A program made the position numbers and the translations under genes. The notes beneath the pieces were generated by a model. That model had not been told where the DNA came from and made no database searches. It worked only from the letters and a program-made list of their open reading frames with translations. This document shows, one piece after another, positions 15,340-28,700 of a stretch of 64,000 nucleotides of DNA. Within the stretch, counting starts at the first letter, position 1. Every line of letters begins with the position of its first letter. The stretch is from Nematostella vectensis (lineage: Eukaryota > Cnidaria > Anthozoa > Actiniaria > Edwardsiidae): positions 32,336 through 96,335 of the forward strand of contig NW_026019251.1 in NCBI RefSeq assembly GCF_932526225.1. The letters run 5' to 3'.

Positions 15340-18300
15340 AAGGATGATTAGTGATGAGTAATGATGAGTAATGATGAGTAATGATGAGTAATGATGATTA
15401 ATGATGAGTAATGATGGGTAATGATGAGTAATGATGAGTAATGATGAGTAATGATGAGTAATGATGAGTAATGATGAGTAATGATGATTAAAGATGAGTA
15501 ACGATGAGTAATGATGATTAATGATGAGTAACGATGAGTAATGATGAGTAATGATGAGTAATGATGATTAATGATGATTCATGATGAGTAATGATGATTA
15601 ATGATGAGTAATGATGATTAATGATGATTAATGATTAGTAATGATGAGTAATGATGAGTAATGATGAGTAATGATGAGTAATGATGAGTAATGATGATCA
15701 ATGATGATTAATGATGATCAATGATGATTAATGATGATTAATGATGATCAATGATGAGTAATGATAAGTAATGATGATTAATGATGAGTAATGATGATTA
15801 ATGATGAGTAATGATGATTAATGATGATTAATGATGAGTAATGATGATTAATGATGAGTAATGATGATTAATGATGAGTAATGATGATTAATGATGATTA
15901 ATGATGATTAATGATGATCAATGATGATTAATGATGATCAATGATGATCAATGATGATTAATGATGATTAATGATGATCAATGATGATTAATGATGATCA
16001 ATGATAATTAATGATGATTAATGATGATTAATGATAATCAATGATGATTAATGATAATCAATGATGATTAATGATGATTTATGATGATTAATGATGATTT
16101 ATGATGATTAATGATGATTTATGATGATCAATGATGATCAATAATGATTAATGATGAGTAATGATGATTAATGATGAGTAATGATGAGTAATGATGATTA
16201 ATGATGAGTAATGATGATTAATGATGAGTAATGATGATTAATGATGAGTAATGATGAGTAATGATGAGTAATGATGAGTAATGATGAGTAATGATGAGTA
16301 ATGATGAGTAATGATGAGTAATGATGAGTAATGATGAGTAATGATGAGTAATGATGAGTAATGATGAGTAATGATGAGTAATTATAAGTAATGATGAGTA
16401 ATGATGAGTAATGATGAGTAATGATGAGTAATGATGAGTAATGATGAGTAATGATGATTAATGATGAGTAATGATGAGTAATGATGAGTAATGATGATTA
16501 ATGATGATCAATGATGATTAATGATGATTAATGATGAGTAATGATGATTAATGATGAGTAATGATGAGTAATGATGATTAATGATGAGTAATGATGAGTA
16601 ATGACGAGTAATGATGAGTAATGATGATTAATGATGAGTAATGATGAGTAATGAGGATTAATGATGAGTAATGATGATTAATGATGAGTAATGATGAGTA
16701 ATGATGATTAATGATGATTAATGATGAGTAATGATGAGTAATGATGAGTAATGATGAGTAAGGATGAGTAATGATGAGTAATGATGAGTAATGATGAGTA
16801 ATGATGAGTAATGATGAGTAATGATGATTAATGATGAGTAATGATGAGTAATGATGAGTAATGATGAGTAATGATGAGTAATGAGGAGTAATGATGAGTA
16901 ATGACGAGTAATGATGATTAATGATGATTAATGATGAGTAATGATGATTAATGATGATTAATGATGATTAATGATGATTGATGATGATTAATGATGATTA
17001 ATGATGATTAATGATGAGTAATGATGAGTAATGATGAGTAATGATGAGTAATGATGAGTAATGATGAGTAATTATGAGTAATGATGAGTAATGATGAGTA
17101 ATGATGAGTAATGATGAGTAATGATGAGTAATGATGAGTAATGATGAGTAATGATGAGTAATGATGAGTAATGATGAGTAATGATGATTAATGATGAGTA
17201 ATGATGATTAATGATGAGTATTGATGATTAATGATGATTAATGATGAGTAATGATGATTAATGATGAGTAATGATGAGTAATGATGATTAATGATGAGTA
17301 ATGATGAGTAATGACGAGTAATGATGAGTAATGATGATTGATGATGAGTAATGAGGATTAATGATGAGTAATGATGATTAATGATGAGTAATGATGAGTA
17401 ATGATGATTAATGATGAGTAATGATGAGTAATAATGATTAATGATGATTATTGATGAGTAATGATGAGTAATGATGAGTAATGATGAGTAATGATGAGTA
17501 ATGATGAGTAATGATGAGTAATGGTGAGTAATGATGAGTAATGATGAGTAATGATGAGTAATGATGAGTAATGATGATTAATGATGATTAATGATGATTA
17601 ATGATGAGTAATGATGATGAATGATGATTAATGATGATTAATGATGATTAATGATGAGTAATGATGATTAATGATGAGTAATGATGAGTAATGATGAGTA
17701 ATGATGAGTAATGATGAGTAATGATGAGTAATGATGAGTAATGATGAGTAATGATGAGTAATAATGAGTAATGATAAGTAATGACGATTAATGATGAGTA
17801 ATGATGATTAATGATGATTAATGATGAGTAATGATGATTAATGATGATTAATGACGATTAATGATGATTAATGATGAGTAATGATGAGTAATGATGACTA
17901 ATGATGAGTAATGATGATTAATGATGAGTAATGATGAGTAATGATGATTAATGATGAGTAATGATGAGTAATGACGAGTAATGATGATTAATGATGATTA
18001 ATGATGAGTAATGATGATTAATGATAATTAATGATGATTAATGATGATTGATGATGATTAATGATGATTAATGATGATTAATGATGAGTAATGATGAGTA
18101 ATGATGAGTAATGATGAGTAATGATGAGTAATGATGAGTAATGATGAGTAATGATGAGTAATGATGAGTAATGATGAGTAATGATGAGTAATGATGAGTA
18201 ATGATGAGTAATGATGAGTAATGATGAGTAATGATGAGTAATGATGAGTAATGATGAGTAATGATGAGTAATGATGAGTAATGATGATTAATGATGAGTA

Positions 18301-21300
18301 ATGATGATTAATGATGATTAATGATGAGTAATGATGATTAATGATAAGTAATGATGAGTAATGATGATTAATGATGAGTAATGATGAGTAATGACGAGTA
18401 ATGATGAGTAATGATGATTAATGATGAGTAATGAGGATTAATGATGAGTAATGATGATTAATGATGAGTAATGATGAGTAATGATGATTAATGATGAGTA
18501 ATGATGAGTAATAATGATTAATGATGATTATTGATGAGTAATGATGAGTAATGATGAGTAATGATGAGTAAGGATGATTAGTGATGAGTAATGATGAGTA
18601 ATGATGAGTAATGATGAGTAATGATGATTAATGATGAGTAATGATGAGTAATGATGAGTAATGATGAGTAATGATGAGTAATGATGAGTAATGATGAGTA
18701 ATGATGATTAATGATGAGTAACGATGAGTAATGATGATTAATGATGAGTAACGATGAGTAATGATGAGTAATGATGAGTAATGATGATTAATGATGATTC
18801 ATGATGAGTAATGATGATTAATGATGAGTAATGATGATTAATGATGATTAATGATTAGTAATGATGAGTAATGATGAGTAATGATGAGTAATGATGAGTA
18901 ATGATGAGTAATGATGATCAATGATGATTAATGATGATCAATGATGATTAATGATGATTAATGATGATCAATGATGAGTAATGATGAGTAATGATGATTA
19001 ATGATGAGTAATGATGATTAATGATGAGTAATGATGATTAATGATGATTAATGATGAGTAATGATGATTAATGATGAGTAATGATGATTAATGATGAGTA
19101 ATGATGATTAATGATGATTAATGATGATTAATGATGATCAATGATGATTAATGATGATCAATGATGATCAATGATGATTAATGATGATTAATGATGATCA
19201 ATGATGATTAATGATGATCAATGATAATTAATGATGATTAATGATGATTAATGATAATCAATGATGATTAATGATAATCAATGATGATTAATGATGATTT
19301 ATGATGATTAATGATGATTTATGATGATTAATGATGATTTATGATGATCAATGATGATCAATAATGATTAATGATGAGTAATGATGATTAATGATGAGTA
19401 ATGATGAGTAATGATGATTAATGATGAGTAATGATGATTAATGATGAGTAATGATGATTAATGATGAGTAATGATGAGTAATGATGAGTAATGATGATTA
19501 ATGATGAGTAATGATGATTAATGATGAGTAATGATGATTAATGATGAGTAATGATGAGTAATGATGAGTAATGATAATTAATGATAATTAATGATGATTA
19601 ATGATGATTAATGATGATTAATGATGATTAATGATGAGTAATGATGATTAATGATGAGTAATGATGAGTAATGATGAGTAATGATGAGTAATGATGAGTA
19701 ATGATAAGTAATGATGAGTAATGATGAGTAATGATGAGTAATGATGAGTAATGATGAGTAATGATGAGTAATGATGATTAATGATGAGTAATGATGAGTA
19801 ATGATGAGTAATGATGATTAATGATGAGTAATGATGATTAATGATGATTAATGATGAGTAATGATGATTAATGATGAGTAATGATGAGTAATGATGATTA
19901 ATGATGAGTAATGATGAGTAATGACGAGTAATGATGAGTAATGATGAGTAATGATGAGTAATGATGAGTAATGAGGATTAATGATGAGTAATGATGATTA
20001 ATGATGAGTAATGATGAGTAATGATGATTAATGATGATTAATGATGAGTAATGATGAGTAATGATGAGTAATGATGAGTAAGGATGAGTAATGATGAGTA
20101 ATGATGAGTAATGATAAGTAATGATGAGTAATGATGAGTAATGATGATTAATGATGAGTAATGATGAGTAATGATGAGTAATGATGAGTAATGATGAGTA
20201 ATGATGAGTAATGACGAGTAATGATGATTAATGATGATTAATGATGAGTAATGATGATTAATGATGATTAATGATGATTAATGATGATTGATGATGATTA
20301 ATGATGATTAATGATGATTAATGATGAGTAATGATGAGTAATGATGAGTAATGATGAGTAATGATGAGTAATGATGAGTAATGATGAGTAATGATGAGTA
20401 ATGATGAGTAATGATGATTAATGATGAGTAATGATGATTAATGATGAGTAATGATGATTAATGATGATTAATGATGAGTAATGATGATTAATGATGAGTA
20501 ATGATGAGTAATGATGATTAATGATGAGTAATGATGAGTAATGACGAGTAATGATGAGTAATGATGATTAATGATGAGTAATGAGGATTAATGATGAGTA
20601 ATGATGATTAATGATGAGTAATGATGAGTAATGATGATTAATGATGAGTAATGATGAGTAATAATGATTAATGATGATTATTGATGAGTAATGATGAGTA
20701 ATGATGAGTAATGATGAGTAAGGATGATTAGTGATGAGTAATGATGAGTAATGATGAGTAATGATGAGTAATGATGATTAATGATGAGTAATGATGAGTA
20801 ATGATGAGTAATGATGAGTAATGATGAGTAATGATGAGTAATGATGAGTAAGGATGATTAATGATGAGTAACGATGAGTAATGATGATTAATGATGAGTA
20901 ACGATGAATAATGATGAGTAATGATGAGTAATGATGATTAATGATGATTCATGATGAGTAATGATGATTAATGATGAGTAATGATGATTAATGATGATTA
21001 ATGATTAGTAATGATGAGTAATGATGAGTAATGATGAGTAATGATGAGTATTGATGAGTAATGATGATCAATGATGATTAATGATGATCAATGATGATTA
21101 ATGATGATTAATGATGATCAATGATGAGTAATGATGAGTAATGATGATTAATGATGAGTAATGATGATTAATGATGAGTAATGATGATTAATGATGATTA
21201 ATGATGAGTAATGATGATTAATGATGAGTAATGATGATTAATGATGAGTAATGATGATTAATGATGATTAATGATGATTAATGATGATCAATGATGATTA

Positions 21301-24300
21301 ATGATGATCAATGATGATCAATGATGATTAATGATGATTAATGATGATCAATGATGATTAATGATGATCAATGATAATTAATGATGATTAATGATGATTA
21401 ATGATAATCAATGATGATTAATGATAATCAATGATGATTAATGATGATTTATGATGATTAATGATGATTTATGATGATTAATGATGATTTATGATGATCA
21501 ATGATGATCAATAATGATTAATGATGAGTAATGATGATTAATGATGAGTAATGATGAGTAATGATGATTAATGATGAGTAATGATGATTAATGATGAGTA
21601 ATGATGATTAATGATGAGTAATGATGAGTAATGATGAGTAATGATAATTAAGGATAATTAATGATGATTAATGATGATTAATGATGATTAATGATGATTA
21701 ATGATGAGTAATGATGATTAATGATGAGTAATGATGAGTAATGATGAGTAATGATGAGTAATGATAAGTAATGATGAGTAATGATGAGTAATGATGAGTA
21801 ATGATGAGTAATGATGAGTAATGATGAGTAATGATGATTAATGATGAGTAATGATGAGTAATGATGAGTAATGATGATTAATGATGAGTAATGATGATTA
21901 ATGATGATTAATGATGAGTAATGATGATTAATGATGAGTAATGATGAGTAATGATGATTAATGATGAGTAATGATGAGTAATGACGAGTAATGATGAGTA
22001 ATGATGATTAATGATGAGTAATGATGAGTAATGAGGATTAATGATGAGTAATGATGATTAATGATGAGTAATGATGAGTAATGATGATTAATGATGATTA
22101 ATGATGAGTAATGATGAGTAATGATGAGTAATAATGAGTAAGGATGAGTAATGATGAGTAATGATGAGTAATGATGAGTAATGATGAGTAATGATGAGTA
22201 ATGATGATTAATGATGAGTAATGATGAGTAATGATGAGTAATGATGAGTAATGATGAGTAATGATGAGTAATGATGCGTAATGTTGCTTAATGATGAGTA
22301 ATGATGAGTAATGATGAGTAATGATGAGTAATGATGAGTAATGATGATTAATGATGAGTAACGATGAGTAATGATGATTAATGATGAGTAATGATGATTA
22401 ATGATAAGTAATGATGATTAATGATGATTAATGATGATTTATGATGATTAATGATGATTAATGATGAGTAATGATGAGTAATGATGAGTAATGATGATTA
22501 ATGACGAGTAATGATGATTAATGATGAGTAATGATGATTAATGATGAGTAATGATGAGTAATGATGAGTAATGATGAGTAATGATGAGTAATGATGAGTA
22601 ATGATGAGTAATGATGAGTAATGATGAGTAATGATGAGTAATGATGAGTAATGATGAGTAATGATGAGTAATGATGAGTAATGATGAGTAATGATGAGTA
22701 ATGATGAGTAATGATGATTAATGATGAGTAATGATGATTAATGATGATTAATGATGAGTGATGATGAGTAATGATGATTAATGATGAGTAATGATGAGTA
22801 ATGATGTTTAATGATGAGTAATGATGAGTAATGACGAGTAATGATGAGTAATGATGATTAATGATGAGTAATGATGAGTAATGAGGATTAATGATGAGTA
22901 ATGATGATTAATGATGAGTAATGATGAGTAATGATGAGTAATGATGATTAATGATGATTAATGATGAGTAATGATGATTAATGATGAGTAATGATGAGTA
23001 ATGATGATTAATGATGAGTAATGATGAGGAATGATGATTAATGATGATTAATGATGAGTAATGATGAGTAATGATGAGTAATGATGAGTAAGGATGAGTA
23101 ATGATGATCAATGATGATTAATGATGATCAATGATGATTAATGATGATTAATGATGATCAATGATGAGTAATGATGAGTAATGATGATTACTGATGAGTA
23201 ATGATGAGTAATGATGAGTAATGATGAGTAATGATGATTAATGATGAGTAATGATGATTAATGATGATTAATGATGAGTAATGATGATTAATGATGAGTA
23301 ATGATGAGTAATGATGATTAATGATGAGTAATGATGAGTAATGACGAGTAATGATGAGTAATGATGAGTAATGATGAGTAATGATGAGTAATGAGGATTA
23401 ATGATGAGTAATGATGATTAATGATGAGTAATGATGAGTAATGATGATTAATGATGATTAATGATGAGTAATGATGAGTAATGATGAGTAATGATGAGTA
23501 AGGATGATTAGTGATGAGTAATGATGAGTAATGATGAGTAATGATGAGTAATGATGATTAATGATGAGTAATGATGAGTAATGATGAGTAATGATGAGTA
23601 ATGATGAGTAATGATGAGTAATGATGAGTAATGATGATTAATGATGAGTAACGATGAGTAATGATGATTAATGATGAGTAACGATGAGTAATGATGAGTA
23701 ATGATGAGTAATGATGATTAATGATGAATCATGATGAGTAATGATGATTAATGATGAGTAATGATGATTAATGATGATTAATGATTAGTAATGATGAGTA
23801 ATGATGAGTAATGATGAGTAATGATGAGTAATGATGAGTAATGATGATCAATGATGATTAATGATGATCAATGATGATTAATGATGATTAATGATGATCA
23901 ATGATGAGTAATGATGAGTAATGATGATTAATGATGAGTAATGATGATTAATGATGATTAATGATGATTAATGATGATTAATGATGAGTAATGATGATTA
24001 ATGATGAGTAATGATGATTAATGATGAGTAATGATGATTAATGATGATTAATGATGATTAATGATGATCAATGATGATTAATGATGATCAATGATGATCA
24101 ATGATGATTAATGATGATTAATGATGATCAATGATGATTAATGATGATCAATGATAATTAATGATGATTAATGATGATTAATGATAATCAATGATGATTA
24201 ATGATAATCAATGATGATTAATGATGATTTATGATGATTAATGATGATTTATGATGATTAATGATGATTTATGATGATCAATGATGATCAATAATGATTA

Positions 24301-25070
24301 ATGATGAGTAATGATGATTAATGATGAGTAATGATGAGTAATGATGATTAATGATGAGTAATGATGATTAATGATGAGTAATGATGATTAATGATGAGTA
24401 ATGATGAGTAATGATGAGTAATGATAATTAATGATAATTAATGATGATTAATGATGATTAATGATGATTAATGATGATTAATGATGAGTAATGATGATTA
24501 ATGATGAGTAATGATGAGTAATGATGAGTAATGATGAGTAATGATAAGTAATGATGAGTAATGATGAGTAATGATGAGTAATGATGAGTAATGATGAGTA
24601 ATGATGAGTAATGATGATTAATGATGAGTAATGATGAGTAATGATGAGTAATGATGATTAATGATGAGTAATGATGATTAATGATGATTAATGATGAGTA
24701 ATGATGATTAATGATGAGTAATGATGAGTAATGATGATTAATGATGAGTAATGATGAGTAATGACGAGTAATGATGAGTAATGATGATTAATGATGAGTA
24801 ATGATGAGTAATGAGGATTAATGATGAGTAATGATGATTAATGATGAGTAATGATGAGTAATGATGATTAATGATAATTAATGATGAGTAATGATGAGTA
24901 ATGATGAGTAATGATGAGTAAGGATGAGTAATGATGAGTAATGATGAGTAATGATGAGTAATGATGAGTAATGATGAGTAATGATGATTAATGATGAGTA
25001 ATGATGAGTAATGATGAGTAATGATGAGTAATGATGAGTAATGATGAGTAATGATGCGTAATGTTGCTTA
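15340..25070. repeat. Higher-order repeat family, 2.1 to 3.2 kb
   Basis: Four related long units can be followed by two sets of markers. AAGGATGATT-AGTGATGAG occurs at 15340, 18570, 20720 and 23500. ATAATGATTA following GATC units occurs at 16141, 19361, 21511 and 24291. The two sets give nearly the same spacings (about 3220-3230, 2150 and 2780 bp), so whole blocks were copied with internal length differences. The rare GATGCG-GTTGCT pair marks two of these copies (22271 and 25051). Confidence 0.8.
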
Positions 25071-25644
25071 ATGATGAGTAATGATGAGTAATGATGAGTA
25101 ATGATGAGTAATGATGAGTAATGATGATTAATGATGAGTAACGATGAGTAATGATGATTAATGATGAGTAATGATGATTAATGATGAGTAATGATGATTA
25201 ATGATGATTAATGATGATTTATGATGATTAATGATGATTAATGATGAGTAATGATGATTAATGACGAGTAATGATGATTAATGATGAGTAATGATGATTA
25301 ATGATGAGTAATGATGAGTAATGATGAGTAATGATGAGTAATGATGAGTAATGATGAGTAATGATGAGTAATGATGAGTAATGATGAGTAATGATGAGTA
25401 ATGATGAGTAATGATGAGTAATGATGAGTAATGATGAGTAATGATGAGTAATGATGAGTAATGATGATCAATGATGATTAATGATGATTAATGATGATTA
25501 ATGATGATCAATGATGATTAATGATGATCAATGATGATTAATGATGATCAATGATGATTAATGATGATTTATGATGATTAATGATGATCAATGATGATTA
25601 ATGATGATCAATGATGATTAGTGATGATCAATGATGATTAATGA

Positions 25645-25738
25645 TTAATGATTTCTACGGTCATAGGTGAGTTGAGCTTGCTTCCTTGTGTGTCTCAAGG
25701 CCGACGCCAAACTGTCTTTCATTGCGTCGGTGCACTGG
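25645..25738 (-). CDS. Recombinase copy A, exon 9 (catalytic His and Tyr; satellite stop)
   Basis: The acceptor is a long pyrimidine tract ending TTTTATCAG. The exon reads QCTDAMKDSLASALRHTRKQ, then AQLTYDRR: the last catalytic His and the Tyr nucleophile of the fold. The final codons AAT, CAT and TAA are satellite bases (25653-25645), so the satellite supplies two residues and the stop. The nucleophile codon lies 9 bp from the junction. A family member would usually continue further after the Tyr, so the C-terminus is probably clipped. Confidence 0.78.
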
Positions 25739-28700
25739 CTGATAAAACAAAAGAAAGAAAGTCCTGGTTGTGAATTTTGCTTGCGGTGTGTAATTACTAA
25801 TAGTTCTAAGTTATCATTACAGAATCGTTTTATTCGTGAAGAAAATGGCTGATAAACACAGCATGGTGCCGTCCAGAGTCTTGTGGGGGAGTGAGTGATA
25901 ATAGTCTGCAATGTCATCTACTTAGCATGGAATTCACACCTGTCCCCATTACAATAAGTCACGAAGGAGCTTCTCAGAAGGTGCAAGTTGACACTCACTC
26001 CTGTTATGTGGTAAAAGACAGACTTCATGTGGGTTGAGAATGCGGGACCACTAAAGGGTTTTCTTTATCTGTCTAATAACAAAAATAAGTAAAGAATCAC
26101 TCATCAATTCAATATCAATTCAAATGCAATGTTTTTTTCCATGTAACCCCCCCCTCCCCCCTCCCCCCAAATTAGGGGGTTATAAAATGACCCCACAAAG
26201 GGATAGTAGTTGTTTTAAATGCTTTCATAGTCACCCTATGTAGGATTGTTAGATGTTCAAAATATTAATTCACCACCAAAACTAACCCTTCCTAGGATTG
26301 TAATGAGAGTATAACCTTTCCTGGGATGAGTGATGATGTACAAAATGTCTTGTTGGGGTGAGACAATTGGTTGAGATAACTTTTCAAAGATGACTATTTC
26401 GCTGGATTACTTTAGAATAATAATTCGCAACCTTATAAGAATTAGGGTCCCATGTTCTATCCAACAATCACTAGTTCCAAGAAGATCAGTGAGCCCTTTG
26501 AAGAAATATAATTGGAAACTGAAGAGTCATAACTTTTCAGGAGAAGAAAATTGTTGGTTGTGCCATCGTCAGAGGCGTCGAGAAGAATATCTCTGTATTT
26601 GTCCAGATATTCCCTTATGATGACGTTCAATCTGTGATCTTCCTGAAAGTGAAAAAAAAAGAGAGTCAGCTAATATGATCACGTCACGGAGTCTACACAG
26701 AGTATTTAAGTAGAAAATATGTGAAAACAGTAGTAGCACACATAAAATTCCATTTGTGATAAGAAGAAGATTAAATGGTTACTTTATTACAGTTTAAACA
26801 AATAATCGTGTTTTCCCATATGCTGTTGTCACGCAATCTACAAGCACATGTCAAAATAAAGGATAAATCACAAATGAAAGACTTACTAGCAAATTTGTGA
26901 CATCAACCCCATGAGAGCCATATGTTTTGTAATCCTCGAATCTGAACATGAGGGTGCCATCTGAATTCAAGACTAATGAATTCAGTCCCTGGACGTGTTC
27001 TCTGTCACCGGACGGGGCAATTCGCAGTGTCCGGATCTCTTGTCCTCTGGAAGGAGGTATCAATACGAAAAGCGCGATCGACAGCAGATTCCTGCTCTCC
27101 CTAGCCTTGGCACTCTAGACAAATCAAAGCAAACTTTTTTTAGCAAAATTGTGAGTCGAGTTCCGCTACCGCCGACCCAAGACGGTATGCCTAGGCCTTT
27201 CCAACAATGCAGTGCAATGCCCACAAATTACAGCTTTCACACATCAGGACTGCTGGTTGAAATCGTTACCTGTGAGCGTGCCATGTCAAATCTTTCTGTC
27301 TGCATGTCCACACAATGAATCACCTCATCCCTGCAATGAATCACATGAAACCATTAGTAACCAGTTTCAAGTTCTCTGGGTTCTGTGAGAGATAGCTAGC
27401 CGTGATACGGGGAGCTGTTGCCTACTCTTATGAATAGCACACAGTCATCCCCCCCTTTAAATTCTAAGTGAAGTGTTAGGAGACACGCACTGAATCACCT
27501 TATCCCTGCAATGAATCACATGAAACCGTGAGTAACCAGTTTCAAGTTCTCTGGTTTCTGAGAGAGGTAACTGTTCCCTACTTCTACGAATAGCACACAG
27601 GTATCCCCTCCCTATAAATTGTAAGTGAAGTGTTAGGAGACTGTTAAAGAGTGGAAATGCAGGCGAAACAAGTTCTATCCTCTTTCAACCCCAACCTCCA
27701 GTCCAGAACTGAACCCAGAGCTGGATTCGAACTAGTTATTCGAACTACTTATTGGATTTATCATTGCAGCATACCATGGCAACCACTTATTTGCATTGAC
27801 AAGGTCCTCTTGCGTGGGCTGCGCAGCGCGGGCCTGCCTCTGAAACGCATTGCAGGCACCCCTCAGCTGCGAAACGACTTTGACATCCCTGTAGAGGGTG
27901 ACGGCGTGTTCTCGGTTCAAGAATTTTGCTGGGTAGATCAAGGAGGCAGCGTGATTGGCTGAAGTAAAGAATGATATAATAATGGCGTATGTTGTAACAT
28001 ATCATTAACACAGTCCAACATCTATTAAGCGAGTGTAAATCCCCGACATTAAATAACAACCGTTACAATATAAACATCAGTAGCAACCATGTTAACCCTG
28101 ACATGAGCGCTCTTTCCAAATGTTAAACCCGGGACTTTCCACCGAATCACACACCACGACACAAGGGTAAAAACAGATATATTCGGTATCAGTCGTCTTG
28201 CATACAACTCTCTTCGAAATCCGTAATTGTCCAGTTACACAATAGCGCGATCAAATATCAGATTACTCTATCCGGCGATACTTACTTAAGCATACTTATT
28301 ACTACTAAGTTTTGCGAAATGTGAATTTAGCATTCTAGACCGACCGCAGTTGTTAAAAAGCAGATGAATTGAACATGCTCACCTAGGGTAGACGATGCAA
28401 GCTTCCTGTCCGTCTGCAACGAGAAATGTTTAGCTCAGTTTTACGTTCGCTCGCGTCGTGTCGGTTCCAAAAATTCAAAACATGCCGCCGTTATTTTTAA
28501 AAGGAAGAATTGGGAGGGAGGCCTGGGTACTAGTACCGAGTTTCTTCGCGACGCGCTGACACCACTTCGACGCGACGCGCAAATTATTGATTAAGCATAT
28601 TTTCGACGGACTTACCTTTAAATAATCCAGATACCTTTCGAGTAACCGTGTTCTTAAAAATAGATCTGGGCTGATGTCTTTGTAATGAAGCGTGTCTCTA

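Larger units (their letters stand above)
1..25653. repeat. 10-bp satellite array, block 1
   Basis: Tandem copies of a 10-bp unit fill this block with no gene. The main variants are AATGATGATT, AATGATGAGT and AATGATGATC. Rarer ones include AATGACGAGT, AATGATAATT, TATGATGATC and AATTATGATC. Variation sits mostly in the last two bases of the unit. Unit length departs from 10 bp only at a few places I could see: 7-bp units near 4531, 9378, 11625 and 12252, an 11-bp unit near 15059, and two 7-bp units at 25640-25653 against the unique island. T-type units create TTAA and C-type units create GATC. The plus strand is saturated with TAA and TGA stops. Any ORF here is a repeat artefact. Confidence 0.99.

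Noticed and set aside
22908-23111. 67-residue minus-strand ORF
   Set aside because: Pure satellite; it reads as repeated THHYSSLLII-like decapeptides with an alternative start codon.
1-25653. CRISPR array
   Set aside because: Units are 10 bp with no unique spacers, and the window is eukaryotic.
26173-26180. Telomere repeat (TTAGGG)
   Set aside because: A single TTAGGGG in a C/G-rich intron, not tandem.
26390-26620. 76-residue plus-strand ORF, with its copy at 30240-30470
   Set aside because: Antisense shadow of recombinase exon 7 and intron 7; no recognisable domain.
26995-27318. 107-residue plus-strand ORF, with its copy at 30845-31168
   Set aside because: Antisense to exons 5 and 6, which have splice sites, consistent phase and catalytic residues on the minus strand.
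27651-27962. 103-residue plus-strand ORF, with its copy at 31501-31812
   Set aside because: Antisense shadow of exon 4; no domain seen.
27787-28059. 90-residue minus-strand ORF overlapping exon 4, with its copy at 31637-31909
   Set aside because: A different frame from the phase-consistent exon 4 reading; it has no recombinase features.
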